Shown here one piece after another: positions 30,950 to 43,154 of a stretch of DNA of 64,000 nt. The first letter of the stretch is position 1, and each line of letters begins with the position of its first letter. A program made the translations under genes and the position numbers. The DNA is from Branchipolynoe longqiensis (Eukaryota > Annelida > Polychaeta > Phyllodocida > Polynoidae), in assembly GCA_030323885.1 (NCBI GenBank), contig CM059194.1, positions 1,861,889 through 1,925,888 on the forward strand. Direction: 5' to 3'. The notes under the pieces were generated by a model. That model was not told where the DNA came from and made no database searches. It worked only from the letters and a program-made list of their open reading frames with translations.

Positions 30950-31229
30950 TATGCCTGGTACACACCTACCGTATAGGATTCACGCACTAAAACTGTGCGA
31001 CTCGACCCGACCCGCTTAAAACTGAAAACGGGCCGATTCATTTTTCGAATCGCGAATCGCAATCGTAATCGGCCGGTTTTAGCCCTAAAACTGAGGTTTT
31101 ATGCGCAAATCGCAATCTCTAGGTGTGCGCAGGGAGCGCACAGCTAGCGATTTTTGTGTGCGAAACGGGCAGTTTTAGATCGCATACGGTAGGTGGGTGC
31201 GCACAAACGGTAGGTGTGTACCAAGCATA
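30950..31229. mobile_element. MITE family D (280 bp)
   Basis: Left 'tatgcctggtacacacctac', right 'gtaggtgtgtaccaagcata': a 23-base inverted repeat with one mismatch. The interior is rich in further inverted GC motifs ('aaacgggccgattc', 'aatcggccggtttt'). Confidence 0.85.
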
Positions 31230-31244
31230 TTAAAGTTCATTGTA

Positions 31245-31599
31245 TTAAAGTTCATTGTCCGATGGTTTTGAGTTTCTGTCATTTTCTGAGAAAAATATAT
31301 TAGGTTGATCACTATAATCTATCATAAATTAGGTTGAAGTAATTTTGATTTAAAATGTCTAACTTTGGAGATATTTGAAGTGTAAACATGCAAGATTAAT
31401 TTTGGCGTGCTTGCCAAAACTCTGATTCTGTAGGCTTCGGCAGTAACAGGTTCTATTAAGTTAACTTAGTACGTCTTTCTATGCAGCAAGAAATACTCAA
31501 AGAAGTGCATCAATATCTAAGTTGGATATCAAGGTTCAAATCTAGATTAGTATTTTGCTTTTGAGAAAATGATGCTTTCATCGGACTATGCAGCTTTAA
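31245..31599 (+). mobile_element. MITE family A, full copy (355 bp)
   Basis: Left 'ttaaagttcattgtccgatg', right 'catcggactatgcagctttaa' in mirrored form. The left end is preceded by a partial duplicate 'ttaaagttcattgta'. The core 'ggagatatttgaagtgtaaa' and 'ttggcgtgcttgccaaaact' is shared by all copies. Confidence 0.85.
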
Positions 31600-31839
31600 C
31601 TGATAGTATTACTTGTGAGTATTCAGTACGAAACCTAAATAGCAGTATTGTTTTAAACCAGCTGGTGGAAATACATAACCCGATACAAATAAGTAATTCC
31701 CCTGTTCAAAACTAAGCTGATATCCAGAAAATGGTGGGTAAATTTCAACCAGCTGAAAACAAATATGGCTGAGACCTAATCACTTCAAAGTTCAAGCAAG
31801 AATGGCTTGGAAACCAGTCTACTTCAGTCCTTTTCCTTG

Positions 31840-32095
31840 CCCGGGAACCAGTACAGTTCTCATAGACGGGCTAGGGAACCAGTAGAATTCTAAGCGGACC
31901 TGGGAACCAGTACAGTTCTCTTAGATGGGCTCAGGAACCAGTACAATTCTCCTAAACGGACCCGCGAACCAGTACGTTCTGCTAGACTGGCCCGGGAACC
32001 AGTACGGTTCTGCTAGACTGGCTCGGGAACCAGTACGGTTCTCTTAGACGGGCTCAGGAACCAGTGCAATTCTCCTAAATGGGCCCGGGAAGCAG
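31840..32095 (+). repeat. 31-bp minisatellite, about 8 units
   Basis: Unit 'gggaaccagtacggttctgc' followed by 'tagactggcc' with many point variants. One unit is shortened. Confidence 0.9.
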
Positions 32096-32261
32096 ACTGG
32101 GCTGCATTTAAGACCTATGTATCGTGCATCCTCTAACCTTGCAGTATTCGTACCGACTTTGCCTTAGAACTCAAATTGTAGTTTCCTTTTGTTGTTGTTG
32201 GTGTTTAAAACTCAACACAAACGACTGAACGTTTCCATGATGCGATCTGCGCAGGAATACT

Positions 32262-32565
32262 GGGCCGCGTTCAGGCTCCGTCTCGGAGGCGCCTCTGCGA
32301 CGGGCATGACGTCACGCCAGTCTGAACGACAACAGCAGTTGGTCGCCTCAAAAATGGCTGCCATCATAGGCGGCGGCCATTTGCAATGGACAAGCTGGGC
32401 TGTAATTGGCTGAAAGCACTGAATGCGGCGGCCATTTTCGAGGCGCTTTTCATCTCCAGTCTGTAAAGAGAGGCGTCTCCGAGACATCGCCGAGACACAC
32501 CCTGAATGGATTTAAGCCAAAAAGCATCGCCGAGGCGCCTCCGAGACGGACCCTGAACGCGGCCC
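32262..32565. mobile_element. MITE family E (304 bp), GC-rich inverted repeat
   Basis: Left 'gggccgcgttcaggctccgt' plus 'ctcggaggcgcctc', right 'gaggcgcctccgag' plus 'acggaccctgaacgcggccc': a 34-base inverted repeat with one mismatch. The interior also holds inverted 'gccgccat/atggcggc' type motifs. Confidence 0.85.
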
Positions 32566-32739
32566 TGGTTCCTGTCTCAGACCAATGACATGAAGCATGC
32601 TTCCGGTTATGTCAGCTATAGGTTTGTTATACTTATACACGCCACATGTTCACACATCTGTATACTTCTCCCATGTGTGTGCTGACTTGACAATGAGGTT
32701 ATGTTTGTGCCTGAATGTTCATCCTACACTATCTTTATA

Positions 32740-33125
32740 TATTTGTTTCTTTGTGGTCATATACGCATATATATGACTGTGTGTGGGGGGATATTTAACT
32801 ATATGTATAGATGACTAAATGTACATATTTGACTATATGTGTGTATATGACTAAGTGTACATGTATGACTATATGTGTGTATGATTATATATGTGTATAT
32901 GATTATATATGTGTCTATAACTATGCATGTGTATGTGATTATATATGTGTACATAATTATATATGTATATGATTATATATGTGTACATGACTATATATGT
33001 ATGTCTATATGGCTATATGTATATGTGTAAATGAATAATTATATACCTTCATGATTACACACATTCATAAATGTGTAGACCTACATACATTATGTATGTC
33101 CACATGTATGTATATGTGAACATGC
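32740..33125. repeat. TATATGTG-type simple repeat
   Basis: Degenerate 'gattatatatgtgtatat' and 'gactatatgtgtgtat' units. Confidence 0.85.
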
Positions 33126-33128
33126 ATT

Positions 33129-33375
33129 TGAAGAGTTCAGGGGCAAAACCACGTAAATGCCAATCCAAAAATGTAGTTTAAGTAAAGGATTTTTACCTGA
33201 AAATAATTCTAAAGCTCACTAATTTCACATCTCGTATGATCATATAGTTATGGAGCAATGGACAAAAGAGTAGGAATATAAAAAAAATTAAAAAAACACT
33301 TTTTGTAGTTTTGATTCCAATATTGATCTCCCTTTTTGGATTGGTGTTTACGTACTTTTGATCCAGAACTCTTCA
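33129..33375. mobile_element. MITE family B copy (247 bp)
   Basis: Left 'tgaagagttcaggggcaaaa', right '...gatccagaactcttca'. The interior closely matches 12746-12990, including 'gttatggagcaatgga'. Confidence 0.87.
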
Positions 33376-34548
33376 TCTGTAGATAAATATGCATATAAGT
33401 ATACTTATACAGGTATGCACAACACATACATACATGTACAACCACATGGTCTAACCATTGATGGTCATTTTCCGTTGATTGTTCTATGATGTTTAATCAC
33501 ATCCTGGTTTCCATATAATTGTAATAAAATAAAAAGAGAAAATGAATATTAAAAAAGCTATCCCTGCATAATATGAATAATACAAGCACGGGTGTGACGC
33601 CTACAATGAGTGTACATATCTTTATATGATTATATCTAGTAAGTAACTGGTGTTTACATGCTCTATCTGCGAAGTTAAATTACTCAATCCTTTCACCACA
33701 CAACTCGCCACGTCAGCACAAATGTTCTGTTCAACTTGATTGCCCTCTAACTATCAGTTGTTGCCATGGCAATAATAGCAACAGGTGAGTTTTGTCAACA
33801 TGAGTAGTGCACTTTTTGTCAGTCGAAACTGATACTGTCCAGCCTTTTAAATATTAATTATAATAATAAAACATGAATAGAAATGCTAGCAGACGACATT
33901 TACGCAGACCAGACGAGTTTGGTGAAAGGAGTTGAGCAGTTGTGATCCTCTGTGTGACCTAATTTGAATTTTGTTATATTTTACATTAAAACGATGCTCA
34001 ATGGTTATGTATATATATATATATATCATCGGTTCACAATTCCTAAACAAAAAACTTATTCCCTTCCAAACACAATGATCTCAATGCTGATTCGAGCGGT
34101 TCAAATATGCCAGTGAGGATAACAACATCTTTTGTTTTAAAAAGAAAAAAAAGAAATACTAGCTCAGCTGTTAAATCTTGTTCTAAGCATCCATCATGGT
34201 TGAACATAAACATGCCATGCTCTAGGTTAGCAGTGTGAATTAGAATTCTTTTAGAAAGTTTTTATAGAGATATAGTTAAATAATAGCATCCCAGTGGTGT
34301 AACCGATTATTGGAGATTGTTTTATAACGGATTTCTTTGCGGTTCTGTATTGGTTTTTGTGTTTTTTAATTGAGCTTATTTAACTCAGGGCGACTAGTAG
34401 ATACCGTCTCTTACCCCAATCTCCCCTGACGCGATAACTTATCGAAGATGTGACATTCCAGGGGATCCATGTTGTCAGCTCAGTCAGGTGTAATCAGTTT
34501 CGGGGACAGTTTAGCTCAAGTTTGCCAATATTACCAATATTACATTGT
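33376..34548. other. No gene or element recognised
   Basis: AT-rich intergenic sequence with a (TA)n run at 34010-34026. Confidence 0.4.
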
Positions 34549-35490
34549 TAGCTTAATGTTGCATAGTCCTATGTTAAACTGATGCTGCGGTCGTCAGTCC
34601 GTTTTTCGATCATCTTCTGCATTAGATTGGTGATTGTGATCATCACTATTTTAGTTTGAAGTCATTTTTATATTAAATACTAACTTTGGAGATATTTGAA
34701 GTGAAAATATGCCAAATTAAAAATTTGCCAGCACGTCAAAATTGGAACACTGATTCCTTCAGCAGTAACAATAAGATGTTCTATTGAATAGTCTTAGAAC
34801 TAGAAGCACACGCTTCTAAGCAGCAACACGTGGTTAATCAATTCAACAGTATCTAAAGCCAAACTAGACAAAGCAAATTATATGAGGCGAAGTAGTGGCG
34901 CATTTACACATGAGCGGGTTAACGCGGAAATCGATATCTGCGCATGAGCAAGTCCAGACTAACCAGCACCAGTTTCGGTTAGTCGACGTCGCCACGAGAG
35001 AGTGTGGGTTTGACCTAGATATGTATGGACTGAATCGTATTGGTTTGGAACAGTCAAAACTTCTGCTGGGCAGTGAAAACCTTAAATAAGTCGTGAAAAA
35101 AATATCTGTGCACCTCTAGCAGGTCCATAGAGCAAATTTACCGGAAAGTCAACAAACTCAGGTCTCGACTGTGACGTCATTAATCCGCCTCAAGTAAACC
35201 GCTACCGTTTACACTATCATTTATAAACTGACTTTCATAGAGTGCTTAATATAAACTACCTCGCGACCAGGTTTATATAAAGCGAATAATATGAATCGAA
35301 TCAGCCATAATCCGCTTCAGTGGCGTGTTTACACGGCGAATGTGAGGCGAACTAGGCAAGGCGCGTTATTTGAGCCGTTTTAACTCGCCCGTGTAAACAC
35401 GGCTTAAGTTGGGTATGTAGGATCAGCTATATGTCAATCTTTTGGTTTTGAAAATATTATGCTTTCATCTGACTGTGTAGATAAAAGATT
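34549..35490 (+). mobile_element. MITE family A copy interrupted by another inverted-repeat element
   Basis: The left part has 'ttaatgttgcatagtcctat' and 'ggagatatttgaagtgaaaa'. The right part has 'tttggttttgaaaatattat' and 'catctgactgtgtagataaa'. Between them, at about 34883-35404, is unrelated GC-richer sequence with its own imperfect inverted ends ('ggcgcatttacacatgagcg' and 'cgcccgtgtaaacacggct'). Confidence 0.6.
34883..35404. mobile_element. Nested inverted-repeat element inside MITE A
   Basis: Ends are imperfect inverted repeats of about 28 bases. A second GTGTTTACAC motif lies internally near 35325 ('gtggcgtgtttacacggcga'), suggesting a compound terminus. No coding sequence. Confidence 0.55.
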
Positions 35491-35824
35491 CACCTCCGAC
35501 TGCAAGTACGAGGTGAATCTTTTATTTACGGACTATGTCGCTTTACGCTACAACCTAAAATGCACCCACTGTCTGTTTGGATCAAGAATAATTCCTCGCT
35601 TTTGGTATTCACTTAATTCTGTTTAATTTAATGTTATAAAGTTGCTATGATAGATGCCTTTAACACAATGGTTCCATTAAGATTTGTGCCGATACAACTT
35701 TGAGTATAAATATCGCGACATTAATTATGTTTGTGACATACCATAATAGGTAGCGAGAGCATCCACTATTTAGTTCTTGGTAATGCCCGTCAGATGGCGC
35801 CACTATGGCGCGTTATTTTATGCC

Positions 35825-36318
35825 CCGGTGTTGCAGTTTCCGCGGCACACCACTTTGCGAGGGACACATCGCTTCTGCGCATGCGTCAAAATCGAACAGC
35901 ATCATCACAAACCTTATAAATTTAATATAATGTTTTTGGTAAAGATTTTTTTCTATATGTGTACCAAGCGATTTGTTTCTAGGTGGTGTGGTTTTAGAGA
36001 TATTTCACTTTTTCTGTATTTTCTGTATGAAGATTGCTCACGACCATTGACAATGCCTTGAGTTTGACGGTACGCGCAGTGCAAAACGTTAGTTTTATTC
36101 AAAATTAATAGAAATCAAGAACCCATACCTTATAAATTTAATATAATCTGTTTGTTGAATATTTTTTCTGTATGTGTGCCAAGCGGTTTGTTTCTAGGTG
36201 GTGTAATTTGAGAGATATTTGACTTTTTCTGTATGAAGATTTGCTCACGGCCATTGACAATGCATTTGAATGTATGTGTCCCTCGCAAACTGGCATACCG
36301 CGGAAACTGCAACACCGG
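35825..36318. mobile_element. MITE family F (494 bp) with an internal direct duplication
   Basis: Inverted ends: left 'ccggtgttgcagtttccgcg' and right 'cgcggaaactgcaacaccgg', extending about 45 bases through 'gagggacaca/tgtgtccctc'. Two direct copies of roughly 140 bases lie inside (from 'ccttataaatttaatataat' near 35912 and 36128 to 'ccattgacaatgc'). Confidence 0.85.
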
Positions 36319-38950
36319 CTATGTAACAGCAATTTGCTCAATGTCAGTCGTCTGCTGAATGAATCTTTTACAAACCCACAAATAGAACAGGGTGTCTACG
36401 AGGAGTTTCTCAATTAGTATTATCCAGCAGTGTTTCCTCCATAACAACTCAAATAAAACCTAAATGCAAAAAAAGCAGCAATTACATTTATATTAAATTT
36501 CAGTTCCACAATGGGCTAGCTGTTTTCCCTCTTTGTCTGTCACCATACACTACGCTAATATTACGAGTTGACTGCTGTTGCTAAGGTTTGGATTGTATCC
36601 AAGGTTGTGTGGCAGGCCAATTGATTTAAGTGTTGTCTGCGTTTACTACTGTCGCATGCTAGTCATAACCTAAAACCTCCACCGCAAGCAGGAGCTTAAA
36701 TGGAGAAATGGGCCTAAGCACAATGTAGCTGACAGGAAAATCGCAAAGTTGCAGTTTGTGCTCCTTGTGGACGGTTATCGCCGATTTGTCATTTCAAATC
36801 CTGTCTTAAATGTTCTTGGATGTGGCTTATCCAACAAGCCTGAGGTGCACCTACTTGTGGAGAAGTTTCCACAGATGACAGCAGAAGTAGATCAAACCAC
36901 CTGGTTTCACTTAACCCTTTGGGGGCTGGGAGCACCCAAATGTGCTCGCAAGTTGCACACAGTTACAACGCGGGAGCGCCTCTAGGTGAATCGTATTTCT
37001 AGAAATATTTTCCTGAAAATTTGTAGATGATATCAAAAATACAGTACTACCCGGAAGTTTCTGACCCCAAAGGGTGAAAGGGCCAGGGGTGAAAATCCCA
37101 CAAATTAACTAGCAATAAGGTGTTTAAAAAAATTCCAAATAGGCCTATTGGAACATTTTGGTCAGCACACGTGTTAATATTGCGAAAAGAAAATGATTAA
37201 AGGAAATGAAGCCTTTCATGAATTTATGAATTGGTTTCTTGTGCAAACCACCCTCACTGTGTCAACCATACAGAACAGTTTCCTATGACATGGGTGTCAT
37301 TTGTTATTAATCCGATGGGAGTGTTAATCATTCTGTGTTGAATGTTAATATCTGAATCACACCACATTTGCTCAAACATGTATAACCCAACGACTGTGTG
37401 GCCTTCTTGTATGTAGCTAGCTATTGCTCAGTCTGTACCTTTGTGTGAGGGAAAAAAACTAAACAATATGCAGTTGGTTTTCATTTGTCTTAATCTAATC
37501 TAATCCACTTTATATTTAATATTTTTATCCAAACGGTTCTTGTTTTTCTGTGTATTAATTCATTTCCTCTTTTGTGCTAATATGAATTGTGCCCCCCCAC
37601 CCAAGTCCAATATTTACTTCTTATATTACGATGTAACACATTGGGACAGGGGTAGGGGATGGTTTGTTAACTATCCATGAATGGATGAAGCACTTTCTTT
37701 GCTTGTGGGTACGTCTTGGTAAGTAATTATTACTGTGCTGTGTTACTGTATAAAAGAAAAACATTTAAACAAAAACGCCAATCGATAATTCTAGTAACAT
37801 CTCCATGCTGATGATGTACATAATTAACACAATAAGTGTATATATATAATATATATAAATTGAATTTTTACATGTAACTTAGCATCAAGGAGACTCCAGC
37901 AGAATATATGGAATAATAGTAGGGCCTAATATACTAATATTAATAACAACAAATATAATTTGTACAAAGGTAGAACTCGAAATTGGATTATAGATAATCT
38001 CATTTCGGGTGCGACAGTGATGAAATCGGAGTTTGACTGTCTGGTAATCTTGATCTAATATGATTGAACGCAGTGTGGTCTGACTTTAAAAATAATTCTG
38101 AATCCAATATTGTGGCGGTGGACAGTTGTTGTTTCCCTGTTATTGCTGTATCGACACACGTTTCCTTTTAAATCAAATCTACCTGTGTGTATTAATTTTG
38201 TATTGTTTCAAGTTACTAAGGATAAGTTAATTTTATAACCATACGGTATTAAAAACACAAAAGTCAACAAATCTATATAAAATTCCTTCCTCGACGAGGA
38301 AATAATCTTTATTGGCTTTTATTGAAAACGTATACAGGAGGAGGGGTGTGTGAGACGGAGGGGAGGGGGGGTTTACAATTAAAATAGTATTTTATTTGTA
38401 AATAATAAAAGTACACTTCAATGCAATACCTCAATAACAAATGTGGATTATATCCGAAATCTAACATTAGAAAACACATGTTTATCATGTTCAAGTTGTT
38501 TCAGCAGTAATTAATAAGAATAGATTAAGTTTCATCTTACTCCGCGAGCTAATTAAAAAGCAAAGTGTTCTAGAATGAGACTGAGAATAATGTGGACTTG
38601 TCTATAAAGATATACATTTAATGCAAATATGTTTCTTTTTGTTACAGTGCTACGAATAGGTTTTGACATTGATGGTATTTCTGTTTACATTGGGGATTTC
38701 TTTATGGGTTAAGTAAAACAATGTATGTATATTTCAAGTCTTGAAAACCGTATGTGTTAAAACCCTTATACATTGGCTATGTGTGTGTATTTTGTGTTTG
38801 TTTCCGATTCCATGCGATACTTTTTTTATCTAGCAATGCCACAAACCCTGCCAGCAAGGTTCATTTCAGTGTACTACTTATCATTGTTTCTTGTGAGTGT
38901 TTTTATCTTCTTTTTTTCTCCCGCTCCGTTATTTTATTTCCCACCAGTGG
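36319..38950. other. No gene or element recognised
   Basis: Long AT-rich stretch. Short open frames near 36749-36985 and 38754-38987 show no domain, so they are not called. TA runs at 37837-37858. Confidence 0.4.
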
Positions 38951-39003
38951 CACACGTCGTGCGGGGCTTGCTCTTAGATGTTGCTAGGACGTAAAACATC
39001 ACA
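38945..39003 (+). repeat. tRNA-SINE tail fragment
   Basis: 'cttagatgttgctaggacgt' followed by 'aaaacatcac' is the 3' end of the SINE family; the rest is missing. Confidence 0.65.
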
Positions 39004-39770
39004 ATTTTAATCACTCGGTCAGTCTGACACGCATACCAGTGTTTAAACCAGGTAAACAAGATGTAGGCCCTGAACACAAATCACTGTCATAGTGACATGA
39101 TTAATAATGGCCCTTTCTCCTCCCCAAACTACTGAGTTCAATGGGTGTTTTGCAATATTTAATTAGATCTAGTTGGTAGAATAACTTGATAGTGTCACCC
39201 ATACGGTTTGGTGTAGATCAACCTTCATGGACATTATTGTACAGTTTCAAAGTGTTGTAACCATGGAAACTTCTTATACCCTGGGTGTTGATATTTTGGT
39301 GCTGGATCCTTGAAAATAAAATTATTTTGAAAAAAAACCACCATTGTGTTCTTGATTGTGATTTCTGCCACAGAAGTAATTAATATATCGAATAGATTTC
39401 CATTGGCTGCAAGAATCTTGTATATATTAAACAGATGTTTATTGGCTGCAGTAATCTCCTATTGGATACATTTCCTTAGGTGACAATAATCTCACCAGAC
39501 TTAACCAAGTAATCACTCCCCCCCCCCCCCCCCCCCAAATATGCAGGTTTTAACCCCCGCCTACCCTGGCCCCTGTTGAAAATTTGATGACTGGTATGGG
39601 TTAACTCCGTCTTGGCAGCAAAAATATATGGGTCTTTCTCAGAAACTGTACCACATTACATTGGACGTATTCGACTGGGCCTTTCAATATCCATATCAAC
39701 ATATTTCTTTACAAATTCCTATTCGACTGGGACTGGAAGTGGGTTTCTATACGTATGAATCGAATGTGTC
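39004..39770. other. No gene recognised
   Basis: Intergenic; contains a C homopolymer at 39518-39535 and several 'attggctgca' repeats. Confidence 0.4.
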
Positions 39771-39837
39771 TTGTGGCTCCATCCATAAGGGCACGTGGTG
39801 TATTTCAAGATGGCTGATATGGAAAGGTTGAAAGATT

Positions 39838-39998
39838 CAGTAGCTTCAGCCAATCAGAGCTGTTCTTTGCAAATGGCTGCTGTCTATGGGGGCAGCCATT
39901 TACAATGAAAATGAACAGCTCTGATTGGTTCTTTTCGATTGGCCTACAGGGCAGCCATTTGCAATGGAAGAGAACAGCTCTGATTGGCTAAAACCACT
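39838..39998. repeat. Cluster of direct and inverted short repeats
   Basis: 'aacagctctgattggt/c' occurs twice on the + strand and once inverted ('agccaatcagagctgttctt'), each next to 'gcagccatttgcaatg'-type sequence. This looks like a small foldback element. Confidence 0.6.
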
Positions 39999-40754
39999 TG
40001 CAAAAAGGAACTTGTTACTAGTAGCTACAGATGCTGACCTAGCTAGTATCCTACACACTTAGGAAATTGTTCTCTGAATATGATGCGTACCTCTGAAATC
40101 AGACCCTTTAAACTTTCTTAAAACTGGGTTATACCTTTTTTAAATTTTTATTAAATGTACTTTATTCATTGAATAAAGAGCACCTATTTATCAGTAAAGC
40201 CAACTCTGGAACAAACTCTCTGCCAAAACCAGGAATGCAACAACCTACCTTTAATCTAGATTAAAGGTTGAGTACCCAACATAGACATACATTAATAAAC
40301 CTACCTGGATAGACCACACAAGTTGAGAACCGAAATAAATGCATAGTCCCAAACCACTCCCTTCCCTCTCTGAAATCCTCCCCTGGCAAAAAGAGTAAAA
40401 GAAATAACAACTACCAAAGCATACCCACCAGCCTATAACACCTGACTAAACCAATAAAACATATACTACCGACAAAGCTATAGTTGACCAAGACAATTTA
40501 AATGAGACGTGCAACCATTATTTGCATATTCCAATATCCATGACTACCTGTATCAGCAAGTCATGACCATTATATTAATGTCTCCTCACAGGTATGATCA
40601 TCAAATCACTGATATATTCGAAAGGTAAATGACTATTCTCCAGTGTGCAAAATAAGATCCCCACTATATTTGTAATGCCTCATTTTAACCTACTATTGTC
40701 TATATTGTTCATACCATCTCATCATCTCATCCATAAATAGTTCATATGCACTAT
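39999..40754. other. No gene or repeat recognised
   Basis: AT-rich intergenic sequence. Confidence 0.4.
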
Positions 40755-40769
40755 AATTGTTAAGGCTGG

Positions 40770-40876
40770 AAGACCAGCGCCTCAGTGCTGAAAAATGTTA
40801 TTCAACTGGAATAACAATTTGGAAAAAAATTAATAAAATCTTTTGTGAGCGCCAAAGCACTAGACTTCCAGCCATA
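40770..40876. repeat. Foldback element with GGCTGGAAG ends
   Basis: Left 'ggctggaagaccagcgcctc' and right 'ctagacttccagcc' are inverted. A related half-element lies in the Ty3 integrase region at 49856-49917 ('tcttccagcc'). Confidence 0.6.
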
Positions 40877-41439
40877 CAGGACAATTGCTTGATACATAAA
40901 TGAAACTATCTACTGTAATATTTAGTAACTGCATGCAATTCCCAATTGAAAATAAAAGTATTATATATGTTACGAATGAAACCATCAGCTCTGCAACTGC
41001 ATACAATTCCAGTATAATATATTTCCCAACGATATTAGCTTAATGTCATCAACCAATGATATTCGTTTATACTAATATCATTGGTTGATGATATTAGTGT
41101 AAATCATACATATTTAATGTTAGTCGTAAATATAAATGTCACACTTGGCTAAATATTACTTGATTTAGTAATCGAAATCACCGTGGATGTATAGTTGTCA
41201 TGAAGTTCTCTGGAGACTGTGTTGCAGTCAACCCATCTTGATTTCCACACCTATGTTATGTTATGCACATGTGCATGACCATACTTCAGGCTCGGAAGTG
41301 TTACTCACCTCACCAGTCATTCACTCTAATCCATATCACCACATGTTCACCACTTGGCATAGGACAATAACTAATTATTATAATCAAGATTGTACTTCAA
41401 CTATTTTCATTCGGTTCAGTACCTGCATACATAATGGTG
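40877..41439. other. No gene recognised
   Basis: Contains an inverted pair 'aatgatattcgtttatacta/atatcattggttgatgata' near 41050-41095. Confidence 0.4.
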
Positions 41440-42395
41440 ATAAACTAAATCAAGTCAATATTGGCCAGTTGAAAGATATTCAGGGGCTTAAGATTTGCCA
41501 CTTAAATATTCTGAGTTTGAAGAATAAATTTAGTGAAGTCAAAATTATGCAAAAAGATAATCCTCTCCATATTCTATGTCTAACTGAAACATGGTTTCAT
41601 GACCTAAATGATCAAAGACTGTACCACATAAATGACTATAACTTAATCTGCCATAATAGAATGACCAAGGATAGAAAAGGTCAAAATAAAAAGGGAAGGT
41701 GGCATACTGTATTACGTTAGTACTAAGGTAAACTTGTACTTAATAACACTAAATAATCACAATACTATGTCTGTTGACCTCGAAAGCTTGAAGTCATTCT
41801 CTTAGGGGACTTTAACATTCGATTTAATCAAATGGAGCCAGGCACTAGACAGTTTCATTAAGGAATTTTTTGTTTGTTTGTTGTTTTACGTCCTAGTAAC
41901 ATCTAAGGTAATATTATGATGGGTACCGAGTTGTGACAGTGCGCACTCATGGCGACTTTATAGTGCTGCCCCACTGGGAGACCAGGCTATCAACACCATG
42001 ATCTGATATCTCACTCAGTCACATTATCCTGACACTGAGCCAACCAGTCCTTGTCCTCTCCTAATAATGCCTAGCACCTGGCTAGGAAGCAACAAGTATC
42101 AATTTTAAATCATTGGTTTGACTCGACCAGGGTTCGAACCCATGATCCCATGGTCTATCAACACGAAGACGGACGCTCTAACTCATTCAGCCATCCCATC
42201 TGGTTTTCATTTAGGAAAGATCATTAAAACAATTAACAAAAAGTGCAACAAGAACTACTAATAAAACAGCAAATATAATTGACTTAATAATAACCTCATC
42301 TCAATATTTAATATTCAGGTGTAATAAATAGCTGTATAAGTGACCATGAAATAATCTTTGTGATAAGGCAAAAGAATGCTCCCATAAAAGAAAAA
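41440..42395 (+). pseudogene. LINE endonuclease fragment, broken by a SINE
   Basis: Translation gives LKICHLNILSLKNKFSEV and ILCLTETWFHDLND, which are N-terminal motifs of an APE-type LINE endonuclease. After frameshifts comes LLGDFNIRF (the GDFN motif). On the far side of the SINE at 41866-42204 is KTANIIDLIITSS and ISDHEIIFVI (the SDH motif). The order is right for a CR1/L2/Jockey-like LINE, but no RT follows, so it is a dead fragment. Confidence 0.8.
41866..42204 (-). repeat. tRNA-SINE, full copy with 13-bp target duplication
   Basis: On the - strand a tRNA-like head ('tggctgaatgagttagagcg' and the B box 'gggttcgaaccctgg') is followed by the body and the tail 'tgttactaggacgtaaaaca' ending in AAAC repeats. 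Flanks 'tttcattaaggaa' (41853-41865) and 'tttcatttaggaa' (42205-42217) are a target-site duplication with one mismatch. Confidence 0.9.
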
Positions 42396-42834
42396 TGCGC
42401 GGATGGGCTGTACAGGTCTCAGTATTAGTAAATACTAAGTATGTACAGTTTTATTTATAGAAGTTGTTAATCTGGACTGTTATATACTATTTCTTAGAAC
42501 ATCAACTTGCTATTTGTACATCTGTTGCAGTTCACTGGTGTTTTTGTGTGTTTTGTGTTTTTGTATTTTGTTCGTTTTCTCTCTTGCCTCATGTTCCCCA
42601 TCTCATCTTCCATAAAATTCACAAATTACTTAATTTGAGATGAAAGTAGTCTAAGTGCCATCTGGGCTGGATTGTAGGAAATCACGACTCAGGTTGCATA
42701 AGTGACCGTGATACTCTACAATTCCATGTATTAGCTTTCTTTTGCCCTCAATAAAAAAAAGCTTTAAAAAGTTGGGCATACGTGGGCGATAATAGAGTGA
42801 AAAAAAGGTGCATCTGTATTTGTTTGGTGGTGGT
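42396..42834. other. No gene or repeat recognised
   Basis: AT-rich intergenic sequence. Confidence 0.4.
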
Positions 42835-43130
42835 GGGGGGTCTAGAGGGGGATAGGTGTGTGTGTGGTCGTGTGTAGGTGTGTGTGGTGGGGGTTGAGGG
42901 GGTGTAGTGGGGGTTGAGGGGGTGTAGTGGGGTTGAGGGGTGTAGGTGGGTGTGGTGGGGGCGTATGTTTGTGTGGTAGGGGTGTGTGGTGGAGGTGTAG
43001 GGGTGGGGTGAGGATGTTGGTGTGTGTGTGGTGGGTGTGTAGGTATGTGTGGTGGAGGTGTAGGTGTAGGTCTGTGTGGTGGAGGTGTAGGTGGTTTGTG
43101 GTGGAGGTGTATGGGTGTTTTGCAGAGCGG
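42835..43130. repeat. G-rich GGTGTGTGTGGTGG tract
   Basis: About 295 bases of 'ggtgtgtggtggaggtgtag' type units. The complementary C-rich tract starts about 25 bases later. Confidence 0.93.
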
Positions 43131-43154
43131 CACCTCAGAATCTTTAGCGCCCCT

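Noticed and set aside
36749..36985. 78-codon frame
   Set aside because: No domain, no splice or promoter context; likely chance.
41866..42204. tRNA gene
   Set aside because: A- and B-box-like sequences belong to a SINE head; no complete cloverleaf with a paired acceptor stem could be drawn.
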